59,542 bases of DNA, taken from contig CAIULL010000118.1 of NCBI GenBank assembly GCA_903899985.1, positions 1-59,542 of the forward strand, given 5' to 3'. The stretch is from an uncultured Schlesneria sp. (lineage in GTDB: Bacteria > Planctomycetota > Planctomycetia > Planctomycetales > Planctomycetaceae). Below the pieces are notes generated by a model. It had not been told where the DNA came from and did no database searches. It saw nothing but the letters and a program-made list of their open reading frames with translations. Both the position numbers and the translations under genes were made by a program. Below, one piece after another: positions 24,042 through 35,400 of the stretch. Within the stretch, counting starts at the first letter, position 1, and every line of letters starts with the position of its first letter.

Positions 24042-27000
24042 TCAAGTCCACACTGCAGGCTTATTCCACTTCCACGCCATAAACACCGCGCTCACAAGAA
24101 ATAGAACAAAGCTGGCGGCATTCAGCGGAACGGGCAGTATGCAAAACCCGAGAACGCCAAGCACGGCGGTGGTAAACGGTAAAAGGTGAAGCAGCCGACG
24201 AATTCCTGACGTCTGACGAAGTGAGAACAGAATCGTCGTCCCGACCAACAGCCACGCCGCTGTCCAAACAAGGCCGATCGCCCAACGGATCGACTGACGT
24301 GGTCGAATGTTGAGAGCGAGTTTCGGATCGCCGCCGGCCTTTGTGAAGACCAGCTTACGACCGGAAACCGGTAGGTTGATACCAAGAGATAAGCCACCAG
24401 GCTGTTTCAATGCCGGTGAAGCGTTGGCGCCAAGCTGGTTGTTCTGGATTTGTCCACCCTGAGCGACACCTTGTTCAGCCATCTGCCGATTGTCTTGAGC
24501 AAGTTGTCCGACTGGCATTCCAGGGGCCGCGAAAGGAGGGGGCTGAACATTAAAACTCGAGGAAGAGTTAATCAGAGCCGGTAATGAGTCGGTTGGTTGT
24601 TGATTCATACTTCGTACGCCATCTCCACGGGTATTGCGATGCCCAATTCCTGACCCCGATCCAGGCATGGGTGCGCCGCCCGTAACGCCACCGAAACCAC
24701 CGCCCCCACCCATCGCTCCTATTCGTCCAAAGCCACTGCCGACAGTGTCCGATTCAAAGCCCAGTACGGGATTCGACGACTGTGGGGCTGCCAATGGGCC
24801 ATCGCGATTCCAAAGCATTAAGTTCCCGTCGTTCCCGTTAATCGTCAGCGAGTTTGAATTAAACGTTTTGGCAGCACTGGAATTGTGAAATTGAAATCCC
24901 GACTGTTCAGGCTGAACACCCTGTTGGGGCACTGTTCGACTCAGTCGGAAAGCGTTGTTGTTTGTGACGGAGGTATTCAGTTCATCGATATTGATCCCGT
25001 TTGACATCCGAAGTTGGGCACGGTTTCCTCTATTGTTACCGGCTTCATTCGACGATTTTGAGTCATAGAATTTCACGGCGTCCTTTTTGCGATCCGCCTG
25101 TGAATTATCCGGTTCACTATCCTGAATACCCAAACCGAAATTGAAATTTCCGTCCGACCGGGCATCGCCGGCGATGGAAATACCACTCGCACTATTGGAA
25201 TCTAAAACCGCCTTCTGTTGATCATTTGCGATTGCGGCACCCTCCTCCAAGCTGTCCGTCTGAATGTAGTTCAAACTTTGCGCGGCTGCCGGATTGTTTG
25301 ATTTCGCTAGAAATTCGTTCGTTTTCTGGCTTTCGTCTCGGGCAAGCTTTTCCACATCTGACAGCCGCTTGATGATTTCCGCTTTGTTCTTTGCAAATTC
25401 GGCACCGCCTGAACCGTCACTATAATTTTGAAGAGCCTTGCTCAACTGATTCAAGTTGTCTGCCGCAACTCCAATTTGTTTTAAGTTATTCCGCGATTGA
25501 ACTCGGCGATTGCTTTCGCGGATTTGCTCGAAGAATCCCAATAGCTCACCCGCCTCTTGAAGTACGGCATTCCCATACAGGCTGTCCGAACCATCCGATA
25601 GCGATAAATTATGTTTGGCGGTCGAACGGCTCGCCTGTGCATCAAGATCCTCGGGGAGGTAAACCGTCCAACGCGTCCGGGCGACTGGGATGCCATAGTC
25701 TGCATCCTCCTGTTGACTGATAATCTGAGGTGCTGGAACAGAAAATTCCTCGCGGGTCAGGTTTGTTGATTTGGGTAATGGACCGGAAAGTCGGCCGCGC
25801 CAAACAACTTTGACGGGAAAAGAAAGGCTAGCCGCACTGGTCTTGGGGAGAGCGATCAATTGCGCCAAAGCCCCATTCAGCGAGGGGAGCTTAGTTGTGA
25901 CGGCTCGGGATGGCTGACCGCCAACAAACACTGACAGCAACTCCGTCCCTTCCGGCATCTTGAGCGCTAAGAACTGTCGAGATCGATTCTTGATCGTGTA
26001 AAGCGCCTGAGCACGGTATGTCCCATCCCGACAGAGGACCGTCGTCAGATCGGCGATGTTGACCGAAGCGGGGGCCGCCGCCTGCTCAGCAAAAGTATGC
26101 AGCGACCATCTGGGGGCTGTCAGTAGCGATTTGATTCGAACGAGTTCTGTGGCCTGGTTAACGAACTCTTTCCCGATAATCACAGGAAGGTCTTCACGCT
26201 GGACTGATTCAACCAGCGAGGGATCGACTGACGAAAGCTGGCCGAGCGACGAATTGATCAACAGCGCGTATTGGCTCTGTGATTCCACTGCCTTCTGATC
26301 GTGCTCAAATACGATCGTCGGGGCGAGGACTTCGGTTGTGGCGGGAGGAATTGTTGCCGTCGCCGTTGCAAAGTACTTGCCGCTGACGGGTGACCGCAGA
26401 TGGATCGTCCAGCGGGTTCTGTTGTTTCCCGCATCAACATGCGTTGCTTCCCGGATCCCTGTCCCCTGAAAGTCGAGCTTTCCGGCGAGCCAATCGGGGG
26501 TCGTCAACGTTAACGTGTCGGTCTTTGCCACATTGATCTGCCATTGAAGTGCCAGCATATAAATGACGGCAACATCCGTCACAGTGACCATCGACAAGCT
26601 GTTTGCTGATACCTTAACGCTCGCTTGTGTCAGATTCAGCGCGATCGCTGCCGGAGTCGTGCTATTGGACGTGAATGCGAACGGTACGGCTTGAGAAGAG
26701 CGAATCGCACGAAGTTCACCATTGACTTGCGTCCCATCCACGTGGCGCCATCCCTCAAAGGAATCAACAGTTCCTGTAAAGCCTTCGTCTAACCAGACCG
26801 CCGCCTCGGAATCGAGCCGGGTTGCATCCAGTGGTTGTGGAAACTCGATCGATACTTTCGCGTTGTTGCGCTGAGTAAACCCGCCCAACACGACCTCCAT
26901 CATTCCCAGTCGTGGCCCCTTCAGTTCAATTGTCAAGATCGTGCCATCGTCTGTTTTGGCAACGTAATAATCACGAAATCCCGTTGCCTGGACATCCAGC

Positions 27001-30000
27001 AACACAAAGTTTTCTGGCAAAGCAACGGACAGCGATGAGCGAGGTGCTCCGGTCAGGTTGTAACGAAAACGAGTCGTCGATTGTTGTTTGCGAGGCGAGA
27101 CAAATGCCGCCTGTTGTGACGAAATGTGAGCCTGAGATTCCAGTCGAGTCGCTCGCAAGTTCAATTTGAATGGCCGCTTCGAAAAGCGATAGGCCAACTG
27201 AGGTGACACATTCGGGCGGCTGATTGGAATCTGCGTAGCAAATTTATCGCTATCGACTTGTGACAGTGATTCGACATGTTCCGCCTGGATCGAGAATTGA
27301 TTCCCGGCGAAGACAGCAACCTGGCCAATTTCATTCGTGATTTCCAGCGGTGCGATCTGCGGGACAGCGATCATCTGGGGATCGGTGCCAACTTTGACAC
27401 CAAGAAATGTTTCAATTATCAGTCGAGTCTGATCGGTGACATTACGTCGGAAGATAACGCGTAACTTGCGTTCCGCTCCTTCCCCCTGCAATTCCCAGCC
27501 ACCGACATCCGGCCCATTCACCGCCTGTAATCCTAACGTGTCTGGCAGAGTGAATGATGTATCCGCGATCCCGCCCTGGCGGACACGGTACGAGAATCCG
27601 TGACTGACTGCTGTTCCTGCATCAGTCAACGTAATTGCTTCAACCGAATCGACATGCACGACGACAGTGGCCGCTCCCTGAGATTGTTGTGGTTGCCAGG
27701 CGACGGCAACGTCACCCCCTTTATCGATTGGGAATTCCAGCGATTGCAGGTCGTTTTGACTCACTCTACGGAAAATCGTCGATGAACCATTTACCCGCAC
27801 CGACAAATCCTTGCCCGGAAGTTCGAACGCCAGCTTACCTGCGGGGACTGGCAACAACGGTAGCGAGAACGAACCTGTTGTCCCGGACAGCTTGGCGGGA
27901 ATGCCAAAAGTAAAATCGATGACGTGCAAGCCTGGCTTGGAAATCGCGACCTTGAAACAACCCGCGCTGGTGAACAGTGCCGCCGTCTGGCCGTTCAGCT
28001 TGGCTTCGCGTGCGGCAACCTCGCCGACGGGCAGGTCGACCAGCAATTGACCGTCGATAAAACTTTTGACGGCGTAACGAGCGGTGAGTTCGATCATCGC
28101 TTCGTCAGGATGTGCGTCGTTCGCAACAAGCTTCGCTGCATACAAGGCTTCAAAAATCCCTCCCGCTTGTGGTGCAGGTTGTTTTGAAACCTTTTCGGGG
28201 TTGGCGAGCCGATAAAGTTGCAGAAATTGCTCATGCGAGAGGAACACCCGCTCTGACGCGAGTGGTTCGGTGCCTGCATCAAACGGGACGATCAGTGTCG
28301 TCGTCGGCTTGAGATCAGCAACCGCCTGTCCGTTCGCATTTGGTTTTTCTCCCTGGGTGTATGCCGTCTGCGAGAAGAGAATCATCATCGCCAACGCTGC
28401 AGTTGTTTTTGTCGGGAGCTTCAATCCAACAAGACGCGGACAGCAGCATGCACAACACTTGCAAAAGCTGCAAATGACCCAAACGCCGATTGAAATCAGA
28501 GTTCCAATAAACCCGCCATCCAGGATCGGCTGCCAAATCATGGGAGCCAATGGTAACAGCGCGAGTGGAATGACAAGCCCGAGTGTGGCGAATCCCACCT
28601 TGGTTGCTGTTGCAGCAGGTCGCAGCAACCAGCCGATCATTGCCATCAGTGCGACGACAAAGATTCGCAGTGCTCCCCCGGAATTGCGGTCGATGTAGTC
28701 GACTTCCAAGGGAATGCCGTTCGTCGATGTATCGGCTCCTACATAATGAAAATTCTTCACTCGGTATCCCGCCGGAGGCACGAAATCGATCGCCAGCGAG
28801 AGAAGTCCGAGATCACGAGCGTAATTCGTTTCCCCCATTTTCTGGTTCTGCTGAAGCTCGAGACTGAGCTCCCGTTGAGACGGTCCAGCTTCAACTTCGG
28901 CTGCTACAGGTTGTTGAGCAACATCCATCTGATCCATTAACCCGTCCACTCCTCTATTGACGTCTCTGCCTGCTGCGTTTCCATTCAAAAGCATATTCGT
29001 CACACCAGGTCCTGGACCGTCAACCATCGGTCCTGACTCAGCCGCGATTCCTACGGGAGGAGGCATCACCGATCCAAACCGCTCATTTGGGGGGGGCGAT
29101 CCTGAAGCCATGGGACGATTCCCAACGGTATGCGATTTCAGTGCGGCATTCTCCTTCAGTTCTTCCAGCTTCCTCGATTCGTCTGAAGCCATGGGTGCAG
29201 GAGTTTTTGCAGGCGTTTGCTGCTGGGACATCCGATATCGGATATTCGCTTTATCATCGTCGTCCAAGACCGGGGTTTTGTCGTATTGCGCCGCTTCGTC
29301 TGAATAATAGTGAGATGGAAGAGCGGAAGTCGTTAGCTGATCGTTGTTTTGAACGGACAAACCGAATTGTTTTAGATCGTTTTTGAGCTGAGTCCGACGC
29401 GACGCTTCTCGTGCTTGTTTTACGGCTGGAAGCATTAGCGGAACGATCGCGGCGAAGATCACGAACAAGACGAACAGCGTTAGCAGCACTTGTTTTCTTC
29501 GATAACTGTAAGTCAACAGCGCGATCACTCCGATCGTCACGATCACGGCAAATAACTGCCATCCAAGGTCCAACAGCGTCGGAACGCGCAGTTCCGAATT
29601 CCACGTTGCCAAGAAGCTTGTGCGATCGAGTAGTTGTCGCGGTTCCAATGGGCTGTGACTGTCAATCAGTCGTGTCTCTTCCGGGTAATGAAGATCCCAT
29701 TTTTGTTCCACGACTTCGACGGGCAATGCCGTTCGCTGACCCGTTTCTACTGTCAATGAGGGCGGAGTCTGCTTCACCGAACCAAGCTTGGAATTGGTCG
29801 CGACTGCGGATCGATAGTACAACTGCAAGGTTCGCAAGCCACCGTCACAATGTGGTGAAGACATATTTGTTGCCGTCAATGGGACAAGGTAGACATCACC
29901 ACTTCGCCGAATTTCCACCGGATGACCATCAACCAGCGTGGCCCATACGGTTGAGCCATTGGGTAACGTGACGTGAAGTCCTTGAACGCCGACGACATTC

Positions 30001-32420
30001 AGTTGAAACGTGGCGCGGTGCTGAAGTTCGCCCGTTCCACCAAGGATCGTCGAAATTTCCAGTAGCGGACAGATGGCCGTTGGAACGGGAAGCTTTTCGA
30101 ATTTCTGTTCGCTGATCGTCAGCATGGCTCCGGGTGCCGGAGCACGATGTACGGCGACGATTCTCTCTTTCGGTTGGTAAAAAACGTTTGGCAGGTCGAG
30201 CGGATCGACTTCAGCAAGCGCCGAGCCTTCCGCAGACGTCGCGGCAATCGTTAATCGTTGCTCGCCCCCCGCTTCGACCGCGAGATACCCATTCTGGCGT
30301 TCCGCATCAACAAATCGACATTGAGGTACAATGTAATTCTTCGCCTCGCCGCGTGGTAATTCAAAATCGCAGACAACTAATGCCTGACCTCGCAGTCGCT
30401 GTTCGAAATGCAATGTCCAGACCCGTTCACCATTCTGTGGGGCGGCCGCTTTCTGTTCGATGATCCGTGGTACGAGGGATTCGAAACGGACTGCCGACCC
30501 GGCTGATTCGGGCAACGCAAGTTTGATTGTGCGGATTCCGCCACCTTGGACTTCGATGACGCTCTGAATGAATGTATGAAGCGTCTGCGGGTCGATCCTG
30601 CCAAACGTCACCGTTTGTACGGCAATTCTTGATGGCTTGCGAGCAATCTTCAACTTGCCCGAAAATCGAGTCTCTTGTGATTGAAACCGTAATCGTTCAA
30701 ATGCGGCTTTCAGTGGCTGTGGGTCGAGACCCGTCAGATCAATCGCTTCGAGGTCAAGATCGTCGTCGCCACGAATGACAAACGCTCCTTCTGACAGACT
30801 CGACTGCGGCAGGAACAATTCAGGGACGTTAACGGTGATTGGCTCTGCTTCCACCGGCCAGCCTTCGACGTCACGACGCAAGCTCAGGCGGATCTGGCCG
30901 CTGGTTTCTGCTGTCAGTGGTGGGTCCAGCAGAATTCGTAACTGATTGGTGCCCGGCTGATCCAGGCTGACCATCTGCCATTTCAATGGTTGATTGTCCC
31001 GCTGAATTGTCAGCACCTGCCACTCAGCAGGTAGATGGATGTCGAGTTCAAACAGCGATGCGAAATGTGTTTCAACCGTAAGAGCGACCTGTAGCTCCAG
31101 TCCGGTCGTGTTGACGTCCAGCACCGCTGCGATCGCCGACTGAACTTCGCGTTCTTTAGGTTGTGTCGTCAATCGCAAGTAGAAGTCAGGCTGCCAGATA
31201 TCAAACCGAAGTGATTCAGAAGCATTAATCTGGGACAGGTCATCAGGCATATCGGCAGCAGGTTTTTGTTCATGAGTCGCCCGGCGTACCCCGGCTGATT
31301 CGTCGACCCGAACGCGAACTCCCGCCGGATACTGAATAACAAGCTGACCAATGTGTGAAGTCACACCCACGATCTGCAGTGGAGGGACAGTCCAGGCCGT
31401 TCCGCTTTCGACAGCCATGACCCCTTTGAACGAGATTTTCCGTGCCCCGTCGAATGCCTGTCCGAACGTCAGCGAGATATTCGTTCTTTGAGTATCATTC
31501 GGATCATCCGTCAATTCCCAGCTTTCCAGTCCTGTCGACTCGACGCCCGCAATTTCCAGGAATCTGGGGACCGAAAACGATAGACGATCTAACGGTTTGC
31601 CAAAGATTTGTAAAGTTGTCAGTGCGTGCCACGTCACTTCGCCGGGAGCAACGTTTAAGCCGTATCCAGTCGAAGCGAACGTTAGCGAATCGGCCGCATT
31701 TTCGGCAGCTCGATCTGTGATTCGTAATTGAATTCCGCCACTCCCTCCCACGGCAATTTTGTAATCGGCGGCTTGATCGAGTGGAGCGGGGCGTTCCAGT
31801 TGTAAATTGCCGATTAACAGGCGTTTGCCGGCAGGCAACGTTAACGTCAGTGTGCCGCTTGGTGCTCGTAGCAACGAGAACGCGGCAATCTGATCGCTTC
31901 CCAGGACATTTAGTTCGGTCGAGAGTTGCAGTTTAAGCGAATGCTTACCCCGAGTGTCTGTGAACAGAGAGACTGATCCATCTGTATGACGCCCGACCAG
32001 CGCCGGTGCCTCGTCAACCAGAACCTGTTCCAGTGATAGCCGCTGCAAGGCAAATCGCGACTCATGCCATTCGTCGTCGAACTGAGTCAACTCGGCAGTC
32101 ACTGAAAGGAGCAACTGATCGCCGACGATTTGCGCAGCGTAATCGGCGCTCGTTAAAACGACGGCAATACCGGCAGGAACAGCATTCTTTTCGGCATTCG
32201 CCTTGGCTTGTGTCAGCAGAACATCAAACTTGGCGCGGGGCAGCAAGACCCCTTGCTTGTCCCGTTCGATGATCACATCAAGATCTTCGACCGGAACAAA
32301 GACCCGCCGTGCTTCGGTCAGGTCTGTTACCGGATCACGTAATTGAGCCTGTGCGAACATCGGTGATGCGGCTGCTGCAAGCAGCATCGCAATCAGCCAT
32401 CGGGAAAATCGTGTGTTCAT
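24042..32420 (-). CDS. Giant exported membrane-anchored protein (2792 residues), two fused halves
   Basis: The signal peptide ends near residue 25. Half 1 has an N-terminal domain (VFVPVEDLDVIIERD near 40), long beta-rich regions, then two helices near 943-1000 leading into LPAVKQAREASRRTQLKNDL, which resembles the region after the prepilin helix in DUF1559 proteins. A proline/glycine linker, more membrane helices (about 1250-1330) and a Cys cluster (CSFCKCCACCC, about 1316-1326) follow. At about 1333-1351 a second signal-like segment precedes a second N-terminal-type domain (VFLSHEQFLQLY). Half 2 carries RRVQSRNNLKQIG near 2295, a glycine-rich stretch and three C-terminal helices. The function is unknown. 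It lies 47 bases after its 1114-residue relative. Confidence 0.85.
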   Translation of the reverse strand: MNTRFSRWLIAMLLAAAASPMFAQAQLRDPVTDLTEARRVFVPVEDLDVIIERDKQGVLLPRAKFDVLLTQAKANAEKNAVPAGIAVVLTSADYAAQIVGDQLLLSVTAELTQFDDEWHESRFALQRLSLEQVLVDEAPALVGRHTDGSVSLFTDTRGKHSLKLQLSTELNVLGSDQIAAFSLLRAPSGTLTLTLPAGKRLLIGNLQLERPAPLDQAADYKIAVGGSGGIQLRITDRAAENAADSLTFASTGYGLNVAPGEVTWHALTTLQIFGKPLDRLSFSVPRFLEIAGVESTGLESWELTDDPNDTQRTNISLTFGQAFDGARKISFKGVMAVESGTAWTVPPLQIVGVTSHIGQLVIQYPAGVRVRVDESAGVRRATHEQKPAADMPDDLSQINASESLRFDIWQPDFYLRLTTQPKEREVQSAIAAVLDVNTTGLELQVALTVETHFASLFELDIHLPAEWQVLTIQRDNQPLKWQMVSLDQPGTNQLRILLDPPLTAETSGQIRLSLRRDVEGWPVEAEPITVNVPELFLPQSSLSEGAFVIRGDDDLDLEAIDLTGLDPQPLKAAFERLRFQSQETRFSGKLKIARKPSRIAVQTVTFGRIDPQTLHTFIQSVIEVQGGGIRTIKLALPESAGSAVRFESLVPRIIEQKAAAPQNGERVWTLHFEQRLRGQALVVCDFELPRGEAKNYIVPQCRFVDAERQNGYLAVEAGGEQRLTIAATSAEGSALAEVDPLDLPNVFYQPKERIVAVHRAPAPGAMLTISEQKFEKLPVPTAICPLLEISTILGGTGELQHRATFQLNVVGVQGLHVTLPNGSTVWATLVDGHPVEIRRSGDVYLVPLTATNMSSPHCDGGLRTLQLYYRSAVATNSKLGSVKQTPPSLTVETGQRTALPVEVVEQKWDLHYPEETRLIDSHSPLEPRQLLDRTSFLATWNSELRVPTLLDLGWQLFAVIVTIGVIALLTYSYRRKQVLLTLFVLFVIFAAIVPLMLPAVKQAREASRRTQLKNDLKQFGLSVQNNDQLTTSALPSHYYSDEAAQYDKTPVLDDDDKANIRYRMSQQQTPAKTPAPMASDESRKLEELKENAALKSHTVGNRPMASGSPPPNERFGSVMPPPVGIAAESGPMVDGPGPGVTNMLLNGNAAGRDVNRGVDGLMDQMDVAQQPVAAEVEAGPSQRELSLELQQNQKMGETNYARDLGLLSLAIDFVPPAGYRVKNFHYVGADTSTNGIPLEVDYIDRNSGGALRIFVVALMAMIGWLLRPAATATKVGFATLGLVIPLALLPLAPMIWQPILDGGFIGTLISIGVWVICSFCKCCACCCPRLVGLKLPTKTTAALAMMILFSQTAYTQGEKPNANGQAVADLKPTTTLIVPFDAGTEPLASERVFLSHEQFLQLYRLANPEKVSKQPAPQAGGIFEALYAAKLVANDAHPDEAMIELTARYAVKSFIDGQLLVDLPVGEVAAREAKLNGQTAALFTSAGCFKVAISKPGLHVIDFTFGIPAKLSGTTGSFSLPLLPVPAGKLAFELPGKDLSVRVNGSSTIFRRVSQNDLQSLEFPIDKGGDVAVAWQPQQSQGAATVVVHVDSVEAITLTDAGTAVSHGFSYRVRQGGIADTSFTLPDTLGLQAVNGPDVGGWELQGEGAERKLRVIFRRNVTDQTRLIIETFLGVKVGTDPQMIAVPQIAPLEITNEIGQVAVFAGNQFSIQAEHVESLSQVDSDKFATQIPISRPNVSPQLAYRFSKRPFKLNLRATRLESQAHISSQQAAFVSPRKQQSTTRFRYNLTGAPRSSLSVALPENFVLLDVQATGFRDYYVAKTDDGTILTIELKGPRLGMMEVVLGGFTQRNNAKVSIEFPQPLDATRLDSEAAVWLDEGFTGTVDSFEGWRHVDGTQVNGELRAIRSSQAVPFAFTSNSTTPAAIALNLTQASVKVSANSLSMVTVTDVAVIYMLALQWQINVAKTDTLTLTTPDWLAGKLDFQGTGIREATHVDAGNNRTRWTIHLRSPVSGKYFATATATIPPATTEVLAPTIVFEHDQKAVESQSQYALLINSSLGQLSSVDPSLVESVQREDLPVIIGKEFVNQATELVRIKSLLTAPRWSLHTFAEQAAAPASVNIADLTTVLCRDGTYRAQALYTIKNRSRQFLALKMPEGTELLSVFVGGQPSRAVTTKLPSLNGALAQLIALPKTSAASLSFPVKVVWRGRLSGPLPKSTNLTREEFSVPAPQIISQQEDADYGIPVARTRWTVYLPEDLDAQASRSTAKHNLSLSDGSDSLYGNAVLQEAGELLGFFEQIRESNRRVQSRNNLKQIGVAADNLNQLSKALQNYSDGSGGAEFAKNKAEIIKRLSDVEKLARDESQKTNEFLAKSNNPAAAQSLNYIQTDSLEEGAAIANDQQKAVLDSNSASGISIAGDARSDGNFNFGLGIQDSEPDNSQADRKKDAVKFYDSKSSNEAGNNRGNRAQLRMSNGINIDELNTSVTNNNAFRLSRTVPQQGVQPEQSGFQFHNSSAAKTFNSNSLTINGNDGNLMLWNRDGPLAAPQSSNPVLGFESDTVGSGFGRIGAMGGGGGFGGVTGGAPMPGSGSGIGHRNTRGDGVRSMNQQPTDSLPALINSSSSFNVQPPPFAAPGMPVGQLAQDNRQMAEQGVAQGGQIQNNQLGANASPALKQPGGLSLGINLPVSGRKLVFTKAGGDPKLALNIRPRQSIRWAIGLVWTAAWLLVGTTILFSLRQTSGIRRLLHLLPFTTAVLGVLGFCILPVPLNAASFVLFLVSAVFMAWKWNKPAVWT

Positions 32421-32467
32421 AAGAAACCTCGCAGCCGAGGAATGGTGTTCGTTGAGTGAGTCAATAT

Positions 32468-35400
32468 TTACGAGGGCGTGGCGACTGCCGGTGGAGGTTC
32501 CGCTGGCGGCGGCGTTGTCGGCGGGGGTACATCTGCTGAAGCGACCGAGGGCTTCAAACTCAGCAAGCCATGAATTAACCAGATCGCAACGAGTGCCCCC
32601 AGCCCGTACGAGGCGACTTGAACTCCGCTAAGAATCAAGTCGTGATCTTTCAATGCATACGCACACGCCGCGAATAACCCCAGGACGACCAGCGTCAACT
32701 TGTTATCCCAGGATGTGTTTCGCAAGAGCAGGGCGATGAAAACCAGGGCACCACTGACGACCCATGTATAAAACGGTAGATGCCACCATCCAACCTCGAT
32801 TTGTTTACTACCACCAAGGTTCATGTACTGAAACCATTTTCCTTCCGTCGGAAAATCAAAGATTCCTCCGGTGTCATGTCCGATCCAGGTGTCGAGATTC
32901 TGTTCCCCAAATGTTGGACTGGTTAGACCCAGAATTGATTCCCTGAGCCTTGTTCTTGTCTGGACACTGAAATTCTGTTGAACCCGGTTTCCCTCCTTAA
33001 TCGTCGGAGTGCCGATGAGAGAATATTCAGGTGGGACCCAGATTTTGGTATACAGCTGTTGAACCGCGACACCGATGTTTCCCTCACCACCAATGACCGG
33101 CAGCCGGGCGAGAAGTTTTCCGCCAGCGTTGGCGAAGGGAGGGGGGTTAAATGAATGACGGAAGACGAGAGACAGCGTGAATGGCTCGTCTGATGGCTTC
33201 GTCCGAGCCACGCTGATGAAATACGAGGTCCAGCCCTTATCCCCTTTCAAGTCCGCTTTTTCGAGTGCCGTTTGTTTACGGTCCACAAACACCCCCAGTA
33301 CATCGACGTTCTCGGGAAGGTCGATCCGAAGCCGCTGTCGTTCGCTCGATTTCAACACGTAACGGCAGCGGTAAATTCCGACACCCGCACGATCCAGGAC
33401 CATCTCGACCAGCGCCTTGCTGACGACAGTCTCGATCACGCCCTGGATATCGTATTTGCTCGATGCGAGATCAATTTTTACCGGTTGCTTGAAGTACCGG
33501 AATGCGACGAATCCATCCTGTGCGATGTTCTGTAATTCCCGAACATCAATCGGTTCGACATCGCCACCGCTCGCCGTCGCTGAAACAGATAACGCTCGAT
33601 CCTTCAAAACCGTGATCTCGCCGGTGGTCCGCGATAACCTGATGTCCCGTTTTCCCTGAGGACCATCGGTATGATCAAACGGGTCCATGGCTTGGATTGG
33701 TTCAATCGCGGCTGACTCTTTATTGGAGCCGCCTGCAGCAGGCACAAAATCATAGTTGATTTCAAATGACTGCGTTCCCAGGACCTCGCGGGGCATCGTC
33801 ACGGTGCAGATCACCCAGCCCTCAACTGCCGGACTCTTTTTGATCGGAGGTGACGATCCGTCGGTGGTCGATTTGATTTGAAGTCGATCAGCGACGGATT
33901 CATGGGCCGAGAATCGAAATGTATCGATTCCCGCGTGTTCAATAATGTAAGTCAAATGAGTTGTGACCTGAACCTGCCCCTGTTTCACCGTCGCTCGGGT
34001 TCCCACAATAGCGGTCAGTCGAGTCGACTTGCGAACCGTTCTTACGGGGATTTCAACCGGCCGTCGATTAAACAACCATGATGAAACTAGCCGGGCATTA
34101 GGGACGACTTCGCGATGAGCTGAAGAATCACGCTGGACAGAGACAAGCTTCTCGTCATCAGTGTTGACTTCAATTGCTTCCGGGGCGTAGATCTGAACTT
34201 TGCCATTTTCAAGCTCGGTCCCGACCGGTTCCAGTAATGGTAATAGCTGGTCTGTTTTTTCGGCAGCGGGGTCCAGCGCGCGAATCGAAGTGATCATGAT
34301 CGCCAGCGTTCCGAGTGTCTTTTCACGCAGGTTGACGGTCAGCCACGTCTTGTCGGGCGAGACATAATATTGCTTCATCTTGTCGCAAATGACATTTTCG
34401 ACTGTCAGTGCATCCGGCAATTTGAACTTCAGTTCGAACACGCCAGCCCTCTCGATCGTATAATTCAAAGTCGACCTGAGTCGAAGTTGATCGTCGCGAA
34501 AAACCAGCTGAGAAGCATGGTCGACAATCAACCGTGGCTCGACGGGCTTCGAAAGCAGTTTCAACCGAAGTGACGGATTGTAATAGTTGTAATACACGGC
34601 TTCAGGGCGTCTGATTTTTTGATCGACATCACCTTCCGCCACGCGGAGAAGTCCACGTTGTTCCTCGACCGTCAAAGTCAGCTCGCTTCCCGACTTCACC
34701 GCGATCTGGCCGCTTTCGCGTATGACATCCATCGCATGGATGCCATATGCAGTTATCCCATCCTGGCCGGCCACGTCAAACGCTTCAACAGGTGCTGCTC
34801 GTTCTGTATGCACTCCCAGTTGAACTTTGCCATCGGCGCGACCGAGTAACTCGACGGTGACAACTTGCCGATTTTCTTCGTCAACAGCTTTCCATTCTTT
34901 GACTTTCGCATCCGAACTGATGTCCAGAACTCGATGCCCTTTTGGAACGGCCAGTTTGAATTTCTCCAACTGTCCGCGAAGAACTTCGTAAGTCAACCAG
35001 GCGTCTGTGTGAATCAGGCCATCTTCGACAGTCACCAGAGTGTGATTTGTAACGCTGGCAAGCAATTCCATATCGGGCTTCGTTCCGATCCGAGGATGCC
35101 AGTGAACTGAGATCTTTTCCGCCGAACCAATTTTTGCCTTGATCTTTGATTCTTTTGCCGCGACTTCGACAGCCTGAGTTGCCAGCTTCGGTTTCAGCTC
35201 CATCGTCTGGTCGGCTTCTGGGACCAGCAGTTCAAAATCGGTGATTCCGACCGCAGGAACATCCAGTTCAACACTTTTCCCCTCTGGAGTGCTTCGGACG
35301 CGCGCGGTCAATTCGAGCGAAATTTTGTGCTCACCCGCAGTTGGCAAAAGTAACGAATAGGTTCCGTTTCCCGTACCTCGGAGCAGGACTTTCCCCGTAT

